The notes under the pieces were generated by a model. The model made no database searches. It was not told where the DNA came from and worked only from the letters and a program-made list of their open reading frames with translations. The position numbers were made by a program, and so were the translations under genes. Positions 6,681 to 7,690 of a DNA stretch of 7,690 nt are shown one piece after another; within the stretch, counting starts at the first letter, position 1; the number at the start of each line of letters is the position of its first letter. Origin of the DNA: Buchnera aphidicola (Kurisakia onigurumii) (GTDB taxonomy: Bacteria > Pseudomonadota > Gammaproteobacteria > Enterobacterales > Enterobacteriaceae); NCBI RefSeq assembly GCF_039394605.1, contig NZ_CP135034.1, forward strand, positions 1 through 7,690. Reading direction: 5' to 3'.

Positions 6681-6696
6681 TCTATTCATAAAAAAT
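6681..6696 (+). promoter_or_regulatory. Iteron-like site upstream of the long repA
   Basis: TCTATTCATAAAAAAT shares TCTATT and the A-run plus T with the iteron TCTATTGCTGTAAAAAATCT, with two bases missing in the middle. It lies 19 nt before the repA ATG. It may be a degenerate RepA site for autoregulation. This is weak on its own and gains some weight from the similar half site before the other repA. Confidence 0.25.
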
Positions 6697-6715
6697 TATT
6701 TATAATAAGAAAAAA

Positions 6716-7585
6716 ATGTTATATAAAAGAAATTATATTAAAAATTCTACACCAATTTTTACCCCTCCGAAAGGAAATAAACCTAGACCAGCATTTATTC
6801 AATATGCAATAAAAAAAGCAAAAGAAACAGATGTAGCAAGAGGAGCAATACATTATATTATTAAACCTAAAGATCCAAAAACAGGAGAATTTTTACATCG
6901 AGAAAGACGTTTAAACGAACATAGAGCATGTGCTATGCGAGCAATGGTACAAGCAATGTTATACCATTTTAATTTATCTTCAGAAATAGTTCAAGCTTCT
7001 GTAGAGCAGTTATCTGATGAATGTGGATTATCTACTACTTCTCAAGCAGGAAACAAATCGATTACTCGAGCTTCAAGATTGATCACTCATTTTATGGAAC
7101 CAATGGGTTTTGTAAAATCTGAAAAAAAATGGGATCCTGTTTTAAGAAATTATATGCCTAAAATGATTTCTTTAACACCATTATTTTTTATGTTATTTGA
7201 TATATCTTCTGAAAGATTATATAATGCAAGAATACAACAATTAGGATGGATTAATAAAAATTTATTAGAAAAGGGTTTTAAAAAAATTTCTTTTGTAGAA
7301 GCTAAACAAAGAAGTATTGATGCAAGAATTAGAAGTATTTTAAAATATAGAGAATCAAAACATTTATTTTTTAAAAAGAAAAGAAAAGCTGAAAAAATGT
7401 TTTCTTTAGAAGAAAAAGAAGCAAAACAAAAAATATTAACATTTTTAGTCAAAAGATATTCTTTATCTGAATTAGGAAAAATGGGATTGCAAGGCTTAAA
7501 AAAACAAGTAAATACAGAATATTATTATTTAAAAAAATTAATAACTACTCCATATAAGGAATTTTATTCCAAACAAAAAAATTAG
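6716..7585 (+). CDS. repA1: IncFII-type replication initiator RepA, full-length paralogue
   Basis: This RepA-family initiator has 289 residues, close to the roughly 285 of IncFII R100 RepA, and is probably the functional initiator. Visible parts are NSTPIFTPPKGNKPRPAF at 10-27 (like NPNPVFTPREG in R100), RRLNEHRACAMRAMVQAMLY at 64-83, ECGLSTTSQAGNKSITRAS at 102-120 and GFVKSEKKWDPVLRNYMP at 131-148 (like the EYDPLIGCYIP stretch). PLFFMLFDIS at 155-164, a basic linker around 216-227 and a C-terminal ILTFLVKRYSLSELG segment (240-254) follow. The ATG at 6716 gives an N-terminus that aligns with the paralogue. The preceding TAAGAAAAAA is a poor ribosome binding site. The iteron array begins 65 nt after its stop codon, matching the IncFII layout in which the origin lies just downstream of repA. 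Its central blocks are identical in DNA sequence to the short repA. Confidence 0.93.
   Translation: MLYKRNYIKNSTPIFTPPKGNKPRPAFIQYAIKKAKETDVARGAIHYIIKPKDPKTGEFLHRERRLNEHRACAMRAMVQAMLYHFNLSSEIVQASVEQLSDECGLSTTSQAGNKSITRASRLITHFMEPMGFVKSEKKWDPVLRNYMPKMISLTPLFFMLFDISSERLYNARIQQLGWINKNLLEKGFKKISFVEAKQRSIDARIRSILKYRESKHLFFKKKRKAEKMFSLEEKEAKQKILTFLVKRYSLSELGKMGLQGLKKQVNTEYYYLKKLITTPYKEFYSKQKN
6905..6963 (+). repeat. Repeat block A, second copy
   Basis: This is the partner of 6075-6133 and covers codons 64 to 83 of the long repA. The bases just outside (6904 and 6964) differ from the other copy. Confidence 0.9.
6993..7115 (+). repeat. Repeat block B, second copy
   Basis: This is the partner of 6163-6285. 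It encodes the segment from ASVEQLSDECGL to MEPMGFV, identical in DNA and protein to the short repA. Confidence 0.92.
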
Positions 7586-7650
7586 ATATTTAATAAATTA
7601 TAATTTAAAAAAAATAATTAAATTCACTATATATTCAAGTGTAAAAATCT
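7586..7650. other. Spacer between repA and iterons (possible CIS-like element)
   Basis: This 65-nt AT-rich non-coding stretch ends in AAGTGTAAAAATCT (7637-7650), a degenerate half iteron before the first full copy. In IncFII plasmids the gene-to-origin spacer (CIS) loads RepA onto the origin in cis. An equivalent role here is inferred from position only. Confidence 0.4.
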
Positions 7651-7690
7651 TCTATTGCTGTAAAAAATCTTCTATTGCTGTAAAAAATCT
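7651..7690. repeat. Iteron array, second part (2 full copies)
   Basis: Two exact copies of TCTATTGCTGTAAAAAATCT lie at 7651-7670 and 7671-7690. The window ends exactly at a unit boundary and base 1 begins the next unit. Joined, the array has five full copies, one partial copy at the leuB side and one degenerate half copy at the repA side. Confidence 0.9.

Noticed and set aside
7150..7452. Reverse-strand open frame of 100 codons (possible antisense gene)
   Set aside because: It is antisense to the long repA. Its Phe/Leu-rich product is what the complement of a Lys-rich coding sequence yields, with no start signal or known relative.
5886..7585. Second repA as an assembly duplication artefact
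   Set aside because: The two genes differ strongly outside the identical blocks in sequence and length, so they are real paralogues. Only the identity blocks themselves need read-level confirmation.

Overview
The window looks like a complete circular leucine plasmid (pLeu type) from the aphid endosymbiont Buchnera aphidicola, cut open inside its iteron array. Three things support this. The base composition is extremely AT-rich, with long poly-A runs inside genes. The gene set combines leuB, leuC, leuD and leuA with yqhA and two IncFII-type repA genes, a combination known from Buchnera leucine plasmids. The same 20-bp tandem repeat is in phase at both ends, so the ends join into one array of five full copies and one partial copy. 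I cannot name the host aphid. The gene order argues against the common leuABCD arrangement.

Layout, all genes on the + strand. Positions 1-76 are iterons. Positions 77-371 are non-coding and carry inverted partial iteron cores and a good sigma70-like promoter (TTGAAA, 17 nt, TATAAT). Then come leuB (372-1457), leuC (1461-2864), leuD (2888-3490) and, after a 53-nt gap, leuA (3544-5088). A hairpin/terminator region lies at 5152-5226, followed by yqhA (5260-5757). The GTG-started short repA (5886-6632), an AT-only inverted repeat and the full-length repA (6716-7585) follow. A 65-nt spacer then leads into the rest of the iterons (7651-7690). Origin-like repeats downstream of repA match the gene-origin order of IncFII replicons.

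Function. LeuA condenses 2-oxoisovalerate with acetyl-CoA, LeuC/LeuD isomerise the product, and LeuB oxidises it to the leucine precursor 2-oxoisocaproate. Leucine is essential for the aphid host, and plasmid placement probably raises gene dosage. The RepA proteins should maintain the plasmid. YqhA is a conserved inner-membrane protein of unknown function.

Most notable points. (1) leuA sits last (leuBCDA), and its C-terminal leucine-sensing domain has lost hallmark motifs while the catalytic barrel is intact, which suggests relaxed feedback control. (2) The two repA genes are strongly diverged except for two perfectly identical nucleotide blocks (59 and 123 nt), the signature of gene conversion. 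(3) Iteron-like half sites occur just upstream of both repA genes. I found no wholly new system. The interest lies in how a known plasmid has been rearranged and how its parts are decaying or co-evolving.
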